NCBI RefSeq assembly: GCF_002117915.1 | Contig: NZ_BDJB01000009.1 | Span: forward strand, 1-64,000 | Direction of reading: 5' to 3' | Length of the DNA: 64,000 nucleotides | From: Sphingomonas sp. TZW2008 | GTDB lineage: Bacteria; Pseudomonadota; Alphaproteobacteria; Sphingomonadales; Sphingomonadaceae | Shown here: in pieces, positions 17,704 to 29,338 of the stretch | Layout: every line of letters begins with the position of its first letter | Position numbering within the stretch: the stretch's first letter is position 1 | Translations under genes and position numbers: made by a program | Notes under the pieces: generated by a model | Databases searched by the model: none | The model's input: only the letters and a program-made list of their open reading frames with translations | What the model was told of the DNA's origin: nothing

Positions 17704-18039
17704 TCACTGTTGGGGCGGCAGCGCGGCATACCAGTCGGCATAGGGCGTGGTGCGCGCCATGTGCCGGTTGAGGTCGGGCGCGCCGTCTTGCCACCAGACA
17801 GGGCCCCGCTCGCCCAACGCCACTTTCGCCGCATCGACGCGGGCGCGCGCCTCGGCCAGCGCCTGCGCATCGTCCGCCGCCTTGGCGGTACGTACCGCGC
17901 GGCGGGCGTGCATCAGGTCATCGACCAGCGCCTTGCGCCGATCGTCTGAAAGGCTCGGATCGGCGCGGCGCCACAGCCGACCGCGCACGACGATGTAGCG
18001 GCCGTCGGGCGTGACGGGGGGCGGGGCGCGGTCAGCCAT
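17704..18039 (-). CDS. Conserved hypothetical protein
   Basis: 111 residues from MADRAPPPVTPDGRYIVVRG. It has a conserved-looking start with GRLWRRADPSLSDDRR, a helical middle rich in Ala and Arg, and a C-terminal GPVWWQDGAPDLNRH. I recall similar small proteins in sphingomonads without known function. Its start overlaps the end of the metallophosphoesterase by 8 bp, so it is the last gene of a three-gene operon. Confidence 0.7.
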   Translation of the reverse strand: MADRAPPPVTPDGRYIVVRGRLWRRADPSLSDDRRKALVDDLMHARRAVRTAKAADDAQALAEARARVDAAKVALGERGPVWWQDGAPDLNRHMARTTPYADWYAALPPQQ

Positions 18040-18538
18040 CCGCCGGCCGGCGCGGAGCGGCGAGCAGCGCCGCAAGCGTCACTGGCGCGAAGCCGCGCAC
18101 GTCGACGCCGACGTCATATTGCCGCAGCATCGGCTTCATCCGTCCGTGGCTGTGGCCGTGGAGGTTGATCGCGCGGCGATGCTGCCCGTTCCCGCTGCGG
18201 AACGGATAGTGGCACAGGACGAGCAGGTGCCCGTCGACGGTGATCTCGGCATAATCCTGCACGCTCGCCCAGCCGACGGCGGCGAGCGTGGCGGCGGGAT
18301 CGTTGTTGCCGCGCAGCAGTTGCTTGCGCCCGTTGAGCCGCGCGAGCAGCCCGGCCACCGCGTCGCCGCGCCGCGCGACATCGCCGAGGTGCCACACCTC
18401 GTCATCGGGCGCGACGGCTGCGTTCCAGTTCGCCACCATCGCCGCGTCCATCGCCGCGACATCGGCGAACGGGCGCTTGCTGATGTTGATCGTGCGGTGA
18501 TCGCCGAAGTGCGTGTCGCTGGTGAACAGGATCGTCAT
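18032..18538 (-). CDS. Metallophosphoesterase (calcineurin-like)
   Basis: 168 residues. The motifs are TSDTHFGD, WHLGDVARRGD, LRGNND, CHYPF and NLHGHSHGR, in the order of the calcineurin-like family. It resembles small phage- or chromosome-encoded phosphoesterases of about 170 residues. The start overlaps the upstream radical SAM gene by four bases. The substrate is unknown; a nucleotide or DNA end is possible given the neighbour, but this is inference. Confidence 0.88.
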   Translation of the reverse strand: MTILFTSDTHFGDHRTINISKRPFADVAAMDAAMVANWNAAVAPDDEVWHLGDVARRGDAVAGLLARLNGRKQLLRGNNDPAATLAAVGWASVQDYAEITVDGHLLVLCHYPFRSGNGQHRRAINLHGHSHGRMKPMLRQYDVGVDVRGFAPVTLAALLAAPRRPADG

Positions 18539-19632
18539 GTCCAGTAGAGGATCCGTGCGGCGGGCAGCGCATCGGCGATCTCGCGTTCGAAGAAGCCGCG
18601 CAGCGTACGCATCGTCGCGGCGTCGTAGACCTGCTTCTCGCTGCCGAACTTGGAGCGCTTGGTGGCGCGGTTCGCCGCGCTCATGTCGAGCGACGATCCG
18701 GGGTACCAGCCCTCGAGCACGGCCTTCGAGCCGGGCGTGAAGCGATGCGTGATGAGTTCGACGGTGAGATCGAGGTCGGGCGCGCCGGCCAGCGCTGTGG
18801 CGACGTCGGCGACCAGCGTTCGGTACGCCGCCTCCCACCCGTTCGCGGCGATGATCGGCGCGATCGTGAGCCCGATCGGATAGCCGTGGTCCGCCATCCG
18901 CCGCAGCGCCGCGATCCGCGCGGCGACGCGCGCTGTGCCGCCCTCGAACCGGGCGAAGCGGGGCGGGTTGAGCGATGCGCGCATCCGCGTGCGGCGCTGG
19001 TGATCGAGTGCGAGCAGCGGTTCGACGTCCGCGAATTTGCTGGTGAAGCGCAACTGCGCGGGCGCCTGCCATGCGCCGAACCAGCGGATCGCGGCGGAGA
19101 GCGAGCCGGTGAGATGCTCAAGCGCGAGCGGATCGGTGTAGCACGACGCCTCATACGTCGTGCCCTCGTGCGCGCGGTCGCGGCTGCGCGAGGTGATCGT
19201 GCCGTCGCCGAGATAGTCGGGCAGCACGGCTAGGATCTCGTCGAGATTGGCGTAGGCGCGGGTGATCGGCGGTCCCTTCAGCGAGCCGGCGAGATAGCAG
19301 TAGCTGCAATGCGCCGGGCATCCTTCGGCAAGATCGACGCGCCAGTCGGCACTCGGCGCGATCGGCTGCAGCCGCCGCTTGGACGGCGGCGCGACGGTGA
19401 CGGCGAGCGTTGCCTTCGCCGCGGCATAGGCGCGCTTCGGATCGTCGGGCAGCGCGAGCGAAAGCCGATCGCCGGGCAGCTCGATCACCTCGCTGCCGAG
19501 CATCGCTGCGCGTGCGGCGATCGCGCGGCCGTGCGCCCAATCACGCGCGCTGCGCGTGACGAGGACGCGGCGCGGGATCCAGCCCGTGGCGGCTGGAGGG
19601 GAGAGCGGGGCGGCAGCGGTCACGCTAGGCAC
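18535..19632 (-). CDS. Spore photoproduct lyase-like radical SAM protein
   Basis: About 365 residues if the GTG at 19632 is used; a second GTG lies at 19623, and the frame is open to 19797. The radical SAM cluster motif CPAHCSYC (CxxxCxxC) is followed by YLAGSLKGPP and SCYTDPLALEHLTGSL, as in the SplB-like family. In Bacillus the family reverts UV-induced spore photoproduct; here the role is probably different or unknown. AT-rich DNA upstream (about 19640-19715) looks like a promoter, which favours the internal start. Confidence 0.75.
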   Translation of the reverse strand: MPSVTAAAPLSPPAATGWIPRRVLVTRSARDWAHGRAIAARAAMLGSEVIELPGDRLSLALPDDPKRAYAAAKATLAVTVAPPSKRRLQPIAPSADWRVDLAEGCPAHCSYCYLAGSLKGPPITRAYANLDEILAVLPDYLGDGTITSRSRDRAHEGTTYEASCYTDPLALEHLTGSLSAAIRWFGAWQAPAQLRFTSKFADVEPLLALDHQRRTRMRASLNPPRFARFEGGTARVAARIAALRRMADHGYPIGLTIAPIIAANGWEAAYRTLVADVATALAGAPDLDLTVELITHRFTPGSKAVLEGWYPGSSLDMSAANRATKRSKFGSEKQVYDAATMRTLRGFFEREIADALPAARILYWT

Positions 19633-19795
19633 AACGGCCGGCAGGCACAGCCGTTCAATCCAAGCAAAGTTGATCTGAAGCAAGTTATCCAAAGGATAAT
19701 AAGGCTTGTTCCCCATGCACTTATTGCACGGTGTGGCGGGAACTTCCGAGAAACTTCCCTGTTGCCTAGTCAACGTCACGCGAGGAATGCAAGAC

Positions 19796-20344
19796 ATGAT
19801 CTACGTTAAGGCAGCTGTTCTTTCGATGTTCGCAGTAGCGGCGGTCCCGGCACTGGCGCAGACCCCGCCGCCGCCCCCACCACCCGAGGCGAAGACCACG
19901 GCAATGCCCTATGTCGAGGCTGCTGCGATGAGCGATCTGTACGAAATCAACTCGAGCCAGCTTGCGCTCGAGAAGTCGCAGAACAAGGCGGTGCGCAGCT
20001 TCGCCTCGATGCTGATCAAGCACCACCAGAAGACGACCGCGGCGACGACCAGGGCGGCGCAGCGCGCGAACATGACGCCGCCGCCGCCGTCGCTGGGCGG
20101 GGCGCAGGCATCGATCGCCGAGCTGCAGGGTGCGTCGGCAGCCGATTTCGACCGGCTGTACATCGCGCAGCAGGTCCCGGCGCACCAAGCGGCGCTCGAC
20201 CTGCACCAGAGCTATGCCGCGGGCGGCGACCAGCCGGCGCTGCGCACCACGGCGAAGGCGGCGGTGCCGATCATCAAGCAGCATATATCTGCGGCCACCA
20301 AGCTGCAGAACGGCGCGGGCCACGCCGGGCATAAAGGCATGTGA
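19796..20344 (+). CDS. DUF4142 family exported protein
   Basis: 182 residues from an ATG with GAGGA nine bases upstream. A signal peptide (VKAAVLSMFAVAAVPALA) is followed by a run of prolines, then the helical DUF4142 domain with MSDLYEINSSQLALEKSQNK and VRSFASMLIKHHQKTT. The family has a ferritin-like four-helix fold and is found in the periplasm, often under stress control. The His-rich end (HAGHKG) could bind metal, though this is speculation. A strong hairpin follows. Confidence 0.85.
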   Translation: MIYVKAAVLSMFAVAAVPALAQTPPPPPPPEAKTTAMPYVEAAAMSDLYEINSSQLALEKSQNKAVRSFASMLIKHHQKTTAATTRAAQRANMTPPPPSLGGAQASIAELQGASAADFDRLYIAQQVPAHQAALDLHQSYAAGGDQPALRTTAKAAVPIIKQHISAATKLQNGAGHAGHKGM

Positions 20345-20348
20345 TTGT

Positions 20349-20385
20349 CTCCCCGCCGGCTCGGACGATCCGAGGCGGCGGGGAG
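20349..20385 (+). terminator. Strong hairpin after the DUF4142 gene
   Basis: CTCCCCGCCG (20349-20358) pairs perfectly with CGGCGGGGAG (20376-20385), and an inner CTCGGA/TCCGAG stem lies in the loop. There is no T-tract, so it may act as a Rho-dependent or mRNA-stabilising structure. Confidence 0.55.
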
Positions 20386-20442
20386 CCACGTTCGGTCGAA
20401 CGACCGCTGCAATTCGCGTCTCGCCTCCTATCTTGATGGGCG

Positions 20443-21027
20443 ATGCCTACCTTCCCTTCGATCCTCGCGTTCGGCGATAGCCTGATCGCGGGCTATGGCC
20501 TGTCGGCCGCCGACAGCTTTCCCGGCCAACTCGAACGCGTGCTGCGCCGTCGTTACCCAAACGCGCAGGTCGCCAACGCCGGCGTCTCGGGCGATACCAG
20601 CGCCGATGCGCTGCGGCGCCTGCCGCGCGTGCTGAGCAGCCTGTCGCAGCGGGCCGACCTCGCGATCGTGCAGATCGGGCCGAACGACGTCATCCGCGGC
20701 AAGCCGGCGAGCGAGATGCGCGCCAACCTCGACGCGATGCTGGCCGAGTTCGCGCGCTGCGACATCGCGGTGCTGCTCGCGACCGTCGAGCCGCCCGCGT
20801 TCCTCGCCGATCGGGCGCGCGGCTATGCCGGCATCCACGCGGCGGTGGCGGCGCAGCACGGCGCGGCGACCGCTCCCTTCTTTCCGCCCGGCGTGCTGGG
20901 GCATCCCGCAATGGTGTTGGCCGACCGCGTCCACCCCAACGCCCGAGCGATCGCCGCGGTGGTCGATCACCTGCTGCCCACCGTCGAGCGGCTGCTCGCT
21001 CCAGCCGCAGCCGCGCGCGCGGCGTGA
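20443..21027 (+). CDS. GDSL-type arylesterase, TesA-like
   Basis: 194 residues. The four SGNH blocks are present: FGDSLIAGYGL with Ser13, VSGDTSADALRR, IGPNDVIRG and LADRVHPNA with the Asp-His pair. The family includes TesA/arylesterases that hydrolyse acyl esters. Unlike many members it has no obvious signal peptide, starting directly at the first beta strand; it may be cytoplasmic or the start may differ. It stands alone between a hairpin and katG. Confidence 0.88.
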   Translation: MPTFPSILAFGDSLIAGYGLSAADSFPGQLERVLRRRYPNAQVANAGVSGDTSADALRRLPRVLSSLSQRADLAIVQIGPNDVIRGKPASEMRANLDAMLAEFARCDIAVLLATVEPPAFLADRARGYAGIHAAVAAQHGAATAPFFPPGVLGHPAMVLADRVHPNARAIAAVVDHLLPTVERLLAPAAAARAA

Positions 21028-21091
21028 TAATCGACAAAGCCGTGTTTTGTGCGGCGATTGATCGATTTCGTAACTCGATCTGACGAAATAA

Positions 21092-23395
<2,304 letters not shown>

Positions 23396-23416
23396 TCGAT
23401 CAGCCGGCGTGAGGAG

Positions 23417-23456
23417 GGGCCGCGGCAGCAGCAGCTGTCGCGGCCCTTCGTCGTTT
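23417..23456. terminator. Terminator between katG and the TonB receptor
   Basis: A 12-bp stem (GGGCCGCGGCAG with CTGTCGCGGCCC, one G-U pair) and a 6-base loop lie between two convergent genes, followed by a T-rich tail on the plus strand. Confidence 0.7.
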
Positions 23457-23468
23457 CGGCGGCTGGTA

Positions 23469-25517
23469 TCAGCCGAAGTTATGCTTGATCGTCAGGTACG
23501 GCAGGATGTGCTGATTGCGGACGCGATCCTCGACGCGGAACGGCTCCGGGGTGCGCCGATCGGGGGTGAAGAACAGGCGTTCGCGACGGGACGAGAAGTT
23601 GCCGAGATTGTCGACCGCGAGCGTCACCGTGGTGCTGCGCGTTGGGCGATATTCGGCAAAGGCGGTGATGTACGGATTGCTGGGGACGAGCGTGTCGAGT
23701 TCGTTCAAGCGGAAGGTGGTGAAGGGATCCTGTCCCTCGAAGCCGAAGCCCCACGCGAAGCGCCCGAGATCCTGCCGCCAGTTGAGAGCATAGACGAACG
23801 GCGAATTGCCCGAATAGGCGCGGTTGCGGCCGGTATAGGGATCGCGCACCGACGTATCGACATAGGACAGGCGGCCTGAGATGCGCCCGCCCTTGATACC
23901 GAGCTTGGTGACGGGGAGGTCGAACGTCGCGCGTGCGATCTTGCTCGTCCCGTTCCCCAGATTACCGGGCGCATCGAACCCCTCGGGCGTGGGGACGCGA
24001 TCCTGCACCAGCGCGGTGCGGGTGTAGCCGAGTTCGATCTTGATCTGCCCGTCGCCGAGCACTTGCTTCTCGATCGTCGCAAGCCCCTCCCACGAGCGCT
24101 GCGGCAGCAGTTCGGCGTTGCCGCCGTTGACGCGTTCGTTGGAAAGCTCGGCCGCGCTGATGAAATCCTCGAAACGGAGCTGCGCGACGGTGCGTGCGAT
24201 CGACGCCTGCGCGCGCCAGCCGTCACCGATGCGCCAGTCGAAATTGGCGCGCGGCTTGAAGAATTGCAGCGAGCGCTTCGCCGAAGCGTCGCCGGAAACG
24301 GTGAGACGCGAGATCTCGTAGTTCAACGCCAGATCCATGCGCAGCTTCGATGTCAGCGCGCGGCTGGCGTTGGCGAAACCCTCAGCGCGATATTCGGTGA
24401 CGGTCGCGTCGTCGACCGGCAGATCGATCCGCGCGCGTGTGCCCGTATCGTCGAACGCGAACAGGTCGACCTTGCTGCGCAGGCGGTTGAGCGCGCCCTC
24501 GATCCCCGTCTCGACCGACCAAGCGCCGAGATCGGGGCGCGTCCACAGCCCGCGCAGCACCGCCTCGTCGCGCTGGCTGCGCACCTGCTGCTCGAACCCG
24601 CCGATCACCGCGCTGCGCACGCGCAGCAGCGACAGATCGCGATCATTCCGGTCGCGGCGCGAGGCGAGCCCGATCAGCTTGATGCCGCCGCCCATGAAGG
24701 GGCGCTGCACGTCGCCGCCGACCTCCCATTCGTCGAAGTGGAAGCGCTGCGTGAGCCGGTCGTCGCGGGCGATGCCGCCAACGGGAAAGACGTCGTTCGC
24801 CTGGCTAAGGCGGAAACGATCGAAAGCGTAGCGCGCGTTGAAGCGCGCGGTCTCGAACTGCGAGGCCTTATAGTCCCACGATCCTGAAACGAATGCGTTG
24901 GGATCGGCGATGGTGTTGATCTTACGGCGATATTCGATCAGCTCGCCGCTAGGCAAGGCGCGCAGCCGGTCGAAGCCTTCCTCGCTGGTCTGGTTGTTGT
25001 TGACGCCGATCGAGGCGTTGTAGGTCGAATTGCCGTCGCGCAGCAGCGTCGAGACGCTGCCTTCGGGCAGCAGCCGACCGTCATACTGCCGCTTCACGCT
25101 GCCGGTGACGGTGCCAGCGAGTCCGCCTTCGCCGGTGAGGACGAGGTTTACCACCTGCGCCTTGCCGCTGTATTCGGCGCCGAACAGCGTACCCGAGCCG
25201 ATCTCCACCCGCGCGACGCGGCTGGCGGGGATGCGCGCGAGGACGACGTCGATCGTATCGCTCTTCGACGAGGGACGCTGGCCGTTGATGACGACGTTGC
25301 CCGCCGCCTGGCCGAAGCCACGCACCTCCTCCTCCGACAGTTCGAGCGTGAAGCCGGGAACGCGGCGCACGACCTCGAGCGCGTTGGCGGGCTGGAAGCG
25401 CTGAAAGAAGGCGGCATCGTAGACGGTCCGTCCGCTCGCATCGACGGTCTGCGCGGCGACGGGGGCGGCGGTTGACGTTAGCGCGGCGGCGAGCACCGCG
25501 ATGGAAACCAGACGCAT
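23469..25517 (-). CDS. TonB-dependent outer membrane receptor
   Basis: 682 residues from MRLVSIAVLAAALT with a signal peptide ending at VAAQ; the frame is open 88 codons upstream but without protein-like sequence. Plug domain motifs include VVRRVPGFTLEL, GNVVINGQRPSSKSD and LARIPASRVARVEI. The rest is a beta-barrel rich in aromatic and Asp/Arg pairs, ending HNFG in place of the usual Phe. A canonical TonB box is not obvious. Substrate unknown; proximity to katG may hint at iron but is weak evidence. It reads divergently from the glutathione transferase gene. Confidence 0.85.
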   Translation of the reverse strand: MRLVSIAVLAAALTSTAAPVAAQTVDASGRTVYDAAFFQRFQPANALEVVRRVPGFTLELSEEEVRGFGQAAGNVVINGQRPSSKSDTIDVVLARIPASRVARVEIGSGTLFGAEYSGKAQVVNLVLTGEGGLAGTVTGSVKRQYDGRLLPEGSVSTLLRDGNSTYNASIGVNNNQTSEEGFDRLRALPSGELIEYRRKINTIADPNAFVSGSWDYKASQFETARFNARYAFDRFRLSQANDVFPVGGIARDDRLTQRFHFDEWEVGGDVQRPFMGGGIKLIGLASRRDRNDRDLSLLRVRSAVIGGFEQQVRSQRDEAVLRGLWTRPDLGAWSVETGIEGALNRLRSKVDLFAFDDTGTRARIDLPVDDATVTEYRAEGFANASRALTSKLRMDLALNYEISRLTVSGDASAKRSLQFFKPRANFDWRIGDGWRAQASIARTVAQLRFEDFISAAELSNERVNGGNAELLPQRSWEGLATIEKQVLGDGQIKIELGYTRTALVQDRVPTPEGFDAPGNLGNGTSKIARATFDLPVTKLGIKGGRISGRLSYVDTSVRDPYTGRNRAYSGNSPFVYALNWRQDLGRFAWGFGFEGQDPFTTFRLNELDTLVPSNPYITAFAEYRPTRSTTVTLAVDNLGNFSSRRERLFFTPDRRTPEPFRVEDRVRNQHILPYLTIKHNFG

Positions 25518-25744
25518 CTTACCAAACTCCCCCGCACGCCGTCGTACACGCGTGCCGGCGGGTTCCCGCAAGGATCGCGCCAGTCGGACTGCGGCGTGCA
25601 GCGCAACGGAACCGCGGGGCGGCGTGCGTTTCCGGACAGCAGGCGTGTCCGATTTCGAACACGGACACGAAAACGATCGACTTAATTGCGGCCCGTGATA
25701 CCCATCGCACAACGCCAGAAGAGCCGGTCCGAGGAGAGCGACGC

Positions 25745-26656
25745 GTGACGATCCTGCTGCATCAATACGACACCTCGCCATTTTCAGAGAAGGTTCGCAT
25801 CTGCCTCGGCATCAAGCGGCTCGAATGGGCGGCGGTCGATCAGCCGGTGGTGATGCCCAAGCCCGATTTGCTCGCGCTGACGGGGGGATATCGCCGCATC
25901 CCCGTGATGCAGATCGGGGCGGATATCTACTGCGACAGCGTTTTGATCGTCCGCGAGCTCGAGCGGCGCTTTCCCGAGCACAGCCTGTTCCCAGGCGGTA
26001 CCGGCGGCATGGATCAGGCCGCGGCGCAGTGGACCGACCGCAGCTTCTTCCAGGCCGCGGTGACGGTGATCTTCGCCGGGATCGGCGACAGCGTCGGCGA
26101 GGCGTTCATTCGCGACCGCGAGAAGCTGAGCGGGCAGCCGTTCGATCCCGCCGCGATGCGCGCCGCCGTACCGCATATGGCGGCGCAGCTGCGCGCGCAT
26201 GCCGCACTGGTGAGCGAGCAACTGGCGGACGGCCGGGCGTTCCTGAGCGGCGAGCGCCCGGGGCTGGTCGACGCCAACGCTTATTACAATCTGTGGTTCG
26301 TGCGATCGTTCAACCCGCCGGCGGCGGCCGCGTTCGACGATCTGCCCGGGTTGGCGGCGTGGTACGACCGCGTGCGCGCGATCGGCCACGGCACGCGCAC
26401 CAGCGTCAGCCGTGAAGACGCCATCGCGCAGGCCGCGGCGGCCGAGCCCGAACCGACCAAGGTCGAGGGCCCCAACGCCGACCTCGCCGGTCGCGCGGTG
26501 ATCGTCGCGGCGACCGATTACGGGCGCGAGCCGGTGCACGGCACGCTCGTCGGCGCCTCGCCGCACCAGTTATCAGTACGGCGCGAAGATCCGCGGGCGG
26601 GCGCCGTGGTGGTACATCTGCCGCGGATCGGCTTCTCGTTGTCGGCCGCAACATGA
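25745..26656 (+). CDS. Glutathione S-transferase family protein with C-terminal extension
   Basis: 303 residues from a GTG with GAGGAGAG upstream. The first 80 residues are a thioredoxin-like GST domain (QYDTSPFSEKVR, GGYRRIPVMQIGADIY, DSVLIVRELERRFPE), followed by an all-helical GST domain to about residue 220. About 80 more residues then form a predicted beta-rich module (LAGRAVIVAATDYGREPVHG, LVGASPHQLSVRRED). The extension is not part of classic GSTs. Glutathione-dependent activity is likely but not proven. Confidence 0.8.
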   Translation: MTILLHQYDTSPFSEKVRICLGIKRLEWAAVDQPVVMPKPDLLALTGGYRRIPVMQIGADIYCDSVLIVRELERRFPEHSLFPGGTGGMDQAAAQWTDRSFFQAAVTVIFAGIGDSVGEAFIRDREKLSGQPFDPAAMRAAVPHMAAQLRAHAALVSEQLADGRAFLSGERPGLVDANAYYNLWFVRSFNPPAAAAFDDLPGLAAWYDRVRAIGHGTRTSVSREDAIAQAAAAEPEPTKVEGPNADLAGRAVIVAATDYGREPVHGTLVGASPHQLSVRREDPRAGAVVVHLPRIGFSLSAAT

Positions 26657-26748
26657 TGTCGCAGAACCGTTTCTAACTGCACGAAAAAATGCCCCGAACG
26701 TGCAGCCGGAGAAACGATCGGTAAACCCTGCCTCTGTAAGGCGGGCGG

Positions 26749-29100
26749 GTGAGCCGATCATCCGCCCCGCGCCGCCTGTCGATCCCGCTACGCACGCTGC
26801 TCGGCCTCGCCGAGGGCGACGATCCGGCGCTGTGGAGCCGTATCCGCGCGGCGCAGCTGTTCGCCGGGCAGCAACTGGCGCCGCTGCTGCTCGCCGCCAA
26901 CATCTTCGCGGCCGGGATCGTCGCGCTGCTCTTTGCAACGGCGGTGCCGATCCATTTCCTCGCCGCCTGGGGCGTCGCTGTGAGCGCGATCTGCGCCGTC
27001 GTGGCGGTTCGGCGCCACCGCACGGCGCGCTTCGACAACGGCTATGCGACGCTGGGCGAATTGCGCGACACGGCGCTGGAGGGCCTAGCGCTGGCAGCGG
27101 TGTGGAGCGTGCCGCCGCTGCTGTTCGCAGGACACGGCGGCGCCGCCGGCCAGTTCGGGCTGTGGGTGGTGCTGTCGCTGCTGATGACCGCGGCGGCGGT
27201 TTCGATGGCGACGCTGGTGCTGGCGGCGGTCGCGTTCATCGGCGGCCTCGCCGTGACGATGACGATCCCGCTGATGCTGCAGCACGCCTATGTACCGGCG
27301 GCGACGACGCTGCTGCTCGCCGCGCTGCTGATCGCGGCGTGCATTGCCCGCGCGCGCGCGCTGGTGGCGTTGCGCGGATCCGAGCTGACGCTGTATGACC
27401 GCGACGAGACCGTCAGCCTGCTGCTGCGTGAGTTCGAGGACAGCGGCGCCGATTGGCTGTGGGAGAGCGATGCGCAGCGCCGGCTGTGCAAGGTCAATCC
27501 GCGCTTCGCGCACGCGCTGGGAAAGCCTGCGAGCGAGCTGGAGGGCATGCCGCTGCTCCAGGCGCTGGCCGGCGCGGACTGGGCGGACGGTACGTTCGAC
27601 GACGGCCTGCGGCTGCTGGCTGACCGGCTGAAGCGGCGCGACAGCTTTCGCGACCTGACGCTGCGGCTGACCATCGGGGACGCGGTGCGCTGGTGGTCGG
27701 TCGCGGCGAGCCCGCGGCTCGACGAGCGCGGTGCGTTTGTCGGCTTCCGCGGCGTCATCTCCGACGTCACCGAACGCCGCGCGTCGGAGGAGGCGATCAC
27801 CCGCATGGCGCGCTCCGACATGCTGACCGGGCTGCCCAACCGGTTGGCGATCAACGAGGCGCTGGCCGCCGCGCTTGACGCGGCAGAGCGGGGCGGGGGC
27901 CGCGCCGCATTCATGATGATCGACCTCGATCGCTTCAAGGCGGTGAATGATACGCTGGGCCATCCGATCGGCGACCGGCTGCTCGGCCGCGTCGCCGAAC
28001 GGCTCGCCGCGATGGTGACCGCGACCGAGCTGATCGGGCGGCTGGGCGGCGACGAATTCGCGGTGGTGGTGACCGACGCCGCCGACAGCGCACGCGTCGA
28101 GCGGCTGGCCCACGCGATCATCGACACGCTGTCGCAGCCCTATGAGGTCGACCAGCACACGCTGTACGTCGGCGCGTCGGTCGGGGTCGCCACCTCGCCG
28201 CGCGACGGGCGCACCGCGGAAACACTGATCCGCTCGGCCGATCTTGCGCTCTACCGGTCGAAGGACGCCGGCGGCGGCGTGTTCCACGCCTACGAGCCCA
28301 AGCTGCACGTCGAGGCGGAGGAACGGCGGATCCTCGAGATGGCGCTGCGCAAGGCGCTCGAGAACGGCGAGCTGCACCTCGACTATCAGCCCGTCGTCGA
28401 TGCCGGCGGCGAGCGGCTGAGCGGGTTCGAGGCGCTGCTGCGCTGGCACAGCCCCACGCTGGGATCGATACCCCCGTCGCGCTTCATTCCGCTGGCGGAG
28501 GAGGCGCGGCTGATCGGCCCGATCGGCGCCTGGGTGATCCGTACCGCGTGCGAGGAGGCGGCACGCTGGCCCGGCGACACGCGTGTCGCCGTCAACGTCT
28601 CCCCCGAGCAATTGCACAATCCCGCCTTCGTCACGGTAGTGACGCAGGCGCTCGCGGCGAGTGGCCTCGCGCCGTCGCGGCTCGAGCTCGAGGTGACGGA
28701 GGGCGTGTTCCTGAAGGAAGGGACGGTAGCGGTGCAGGTGCTTGAGCGCATCCTCGATCTCGGCGTGCGCTTGAGCCTCGACGATTTCGGGACTGGCTAT
28801 TCCTCGCTCGGCTACCTGTCGCGCACGCGCTTCTCGTCGATCAAGATCGACCGCAGCTTCGTCACCGCGGCGTCGAACGGCGCGCCCGAGGCGCTGGCGA
28901 TCATCCGCGCCGTCGTTGCACTGGCCCAGAGTCTCGGCCTCGCCACCACCGCCGAGGGGGTAGAGACCGAGGGCGAGCTGGACATGATCCGCACGCTCGG
29001 CTGCACCAGCGTGCAGGGTTTCTATTTCGGACGCCCATTGCCCGTCGCCGAGGCGCGTAGTCTGGCGGTGCGCAGCCGCGCCGGTGCGCGCGCGGCTTGA
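26749..29100 (+). CDS. Membrane GGDEF-EAL c-di-GMP signalling protein with PAS domain
   Basis: 783 residues from a GTG. The N-terminus (about 40-210) holds several hydrophobic helices like a MASE sensor. A PAS domain follows (DWLWESDAQRRLCKVNPRF to DVTERRASEEA). The GGDEF motif is intact (433-437) and the EAL motif is intact (561-563), with the metal and catalytic residues NVSPEQL, EVTEGVF, DDFGTGYSS, IKIDRSF, TAEGVE and VQGFYFG. Both synthesis and breakdown of c-di-GMP are possible; family experience favours phosphodiesterase output. Single-gene unit upstream of tRNA-Trp. Confidence 0.92.
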   Translation: MSRSSAPRRLSIPLRTLLGLAEGDDPALWSRIRAAQLFAGQQLAPLLLAANIFAAGIVALLFATAVPIHFLAAWGVAVSAICAVVAVRRHRTARFDNGYATLGELRDTALEGLALAAVWSVPPLLFAGHGGAAGQFGLWVVLSLLMTAAAVSMATLVLAAVAFIGGLAVTMTIPLMLQHAYVPAATTLLLAALLIAACIARARALVALRGSELTLYDRDETVSLLLREFEDSGADWLWESDAQRRLCKVNPRFAHALGKPASELEGMPLLQALAGADWADGTFDDGLRLLADRLKRRDSFRDLTLRLTIGDAVRWWSVAASPRLDERGAFVGFRGVISDVTERRASEEAITRMARSDMLTGLPNRLAINEALAAALDAAERGGGRAAFMMIDLDRFKAVNDTLGHPIGDRLLGRVAERLAAMVTATELIGRLGGDEFAVVVTDAADSARVERLAHAIIDTLSQPYEVDQHTLYVGASVGVATSPRDGRTAETLIRSADLALYRSKDAGGGVFHAYEPKLHVEAEERRILEMALRKALENGELHLDYQPVVDAGGERLSGFEALLRWHSPTLGSIPPSRFIPLAEEARLIGPIGAWVIRTACEEAARWPGDTRVAVNVSPEQLHNPAFVTVVTQALAASGLAPSRLELEVTEGVFLKEGTVAVQVLERILDLGVRLSLDDFGTGYSSLGYLSRTRFSSIKIDRSFVTAASNGAPEALAIIRAVVALAQSLGLATTAEGVETEGELDMIRTLGCTSVQGFYFGRPLPVAEARSLAVRSRAGARAA

Positions 29101-29137
29101 ACAGCGCGCGCGTGCCCGCTAAAGGGCAGGGCGCTGC

Positions 29138-29214
29138 AGGGGTGTAGCTCAGTTGGTTAGAGCGTCGGTCTCCAAAACCGAAGGCCCTCGGTTCGAGTCC
29201 GAGCTCCCCTGCCA
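29138..29214 (+). tRNA. tRNA-Trp (anticodon CCA)
   Basis: The acceptor stem AGGGGTG pairs with CTCCCCT with one mismatch. The D-arm is TAGCTCAGTTGGTTAGAG, the anticodon loop contains CCA, the T-arm GGTTCGAGTCC is normal, and CCA is encoded. Length 77 nt. In many alphaproteobacteria tRNA-Trp precedes secE-nusG, as it loosely does here. Confidence 0.96.
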
Positions 29215-29338
29215 GCCTTTCCCATCATCATCGGTCACTCGATAACGGCTGCAGCCTGCCGCGCGTTTAGCGACGGAGGGCTTGCGGATCGACGCCGCAC
29301 GCGTGACTGACGGCGCGGGGATGATCGAGGGGGGACGC

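Noticed and set aside
26788..28617. Minus-strand frames opposite the GGDEF-EAL gene
   Set aside because: Shadow frames typical of very G+C-rich DNA; the sense gene has all catalytic motifs.
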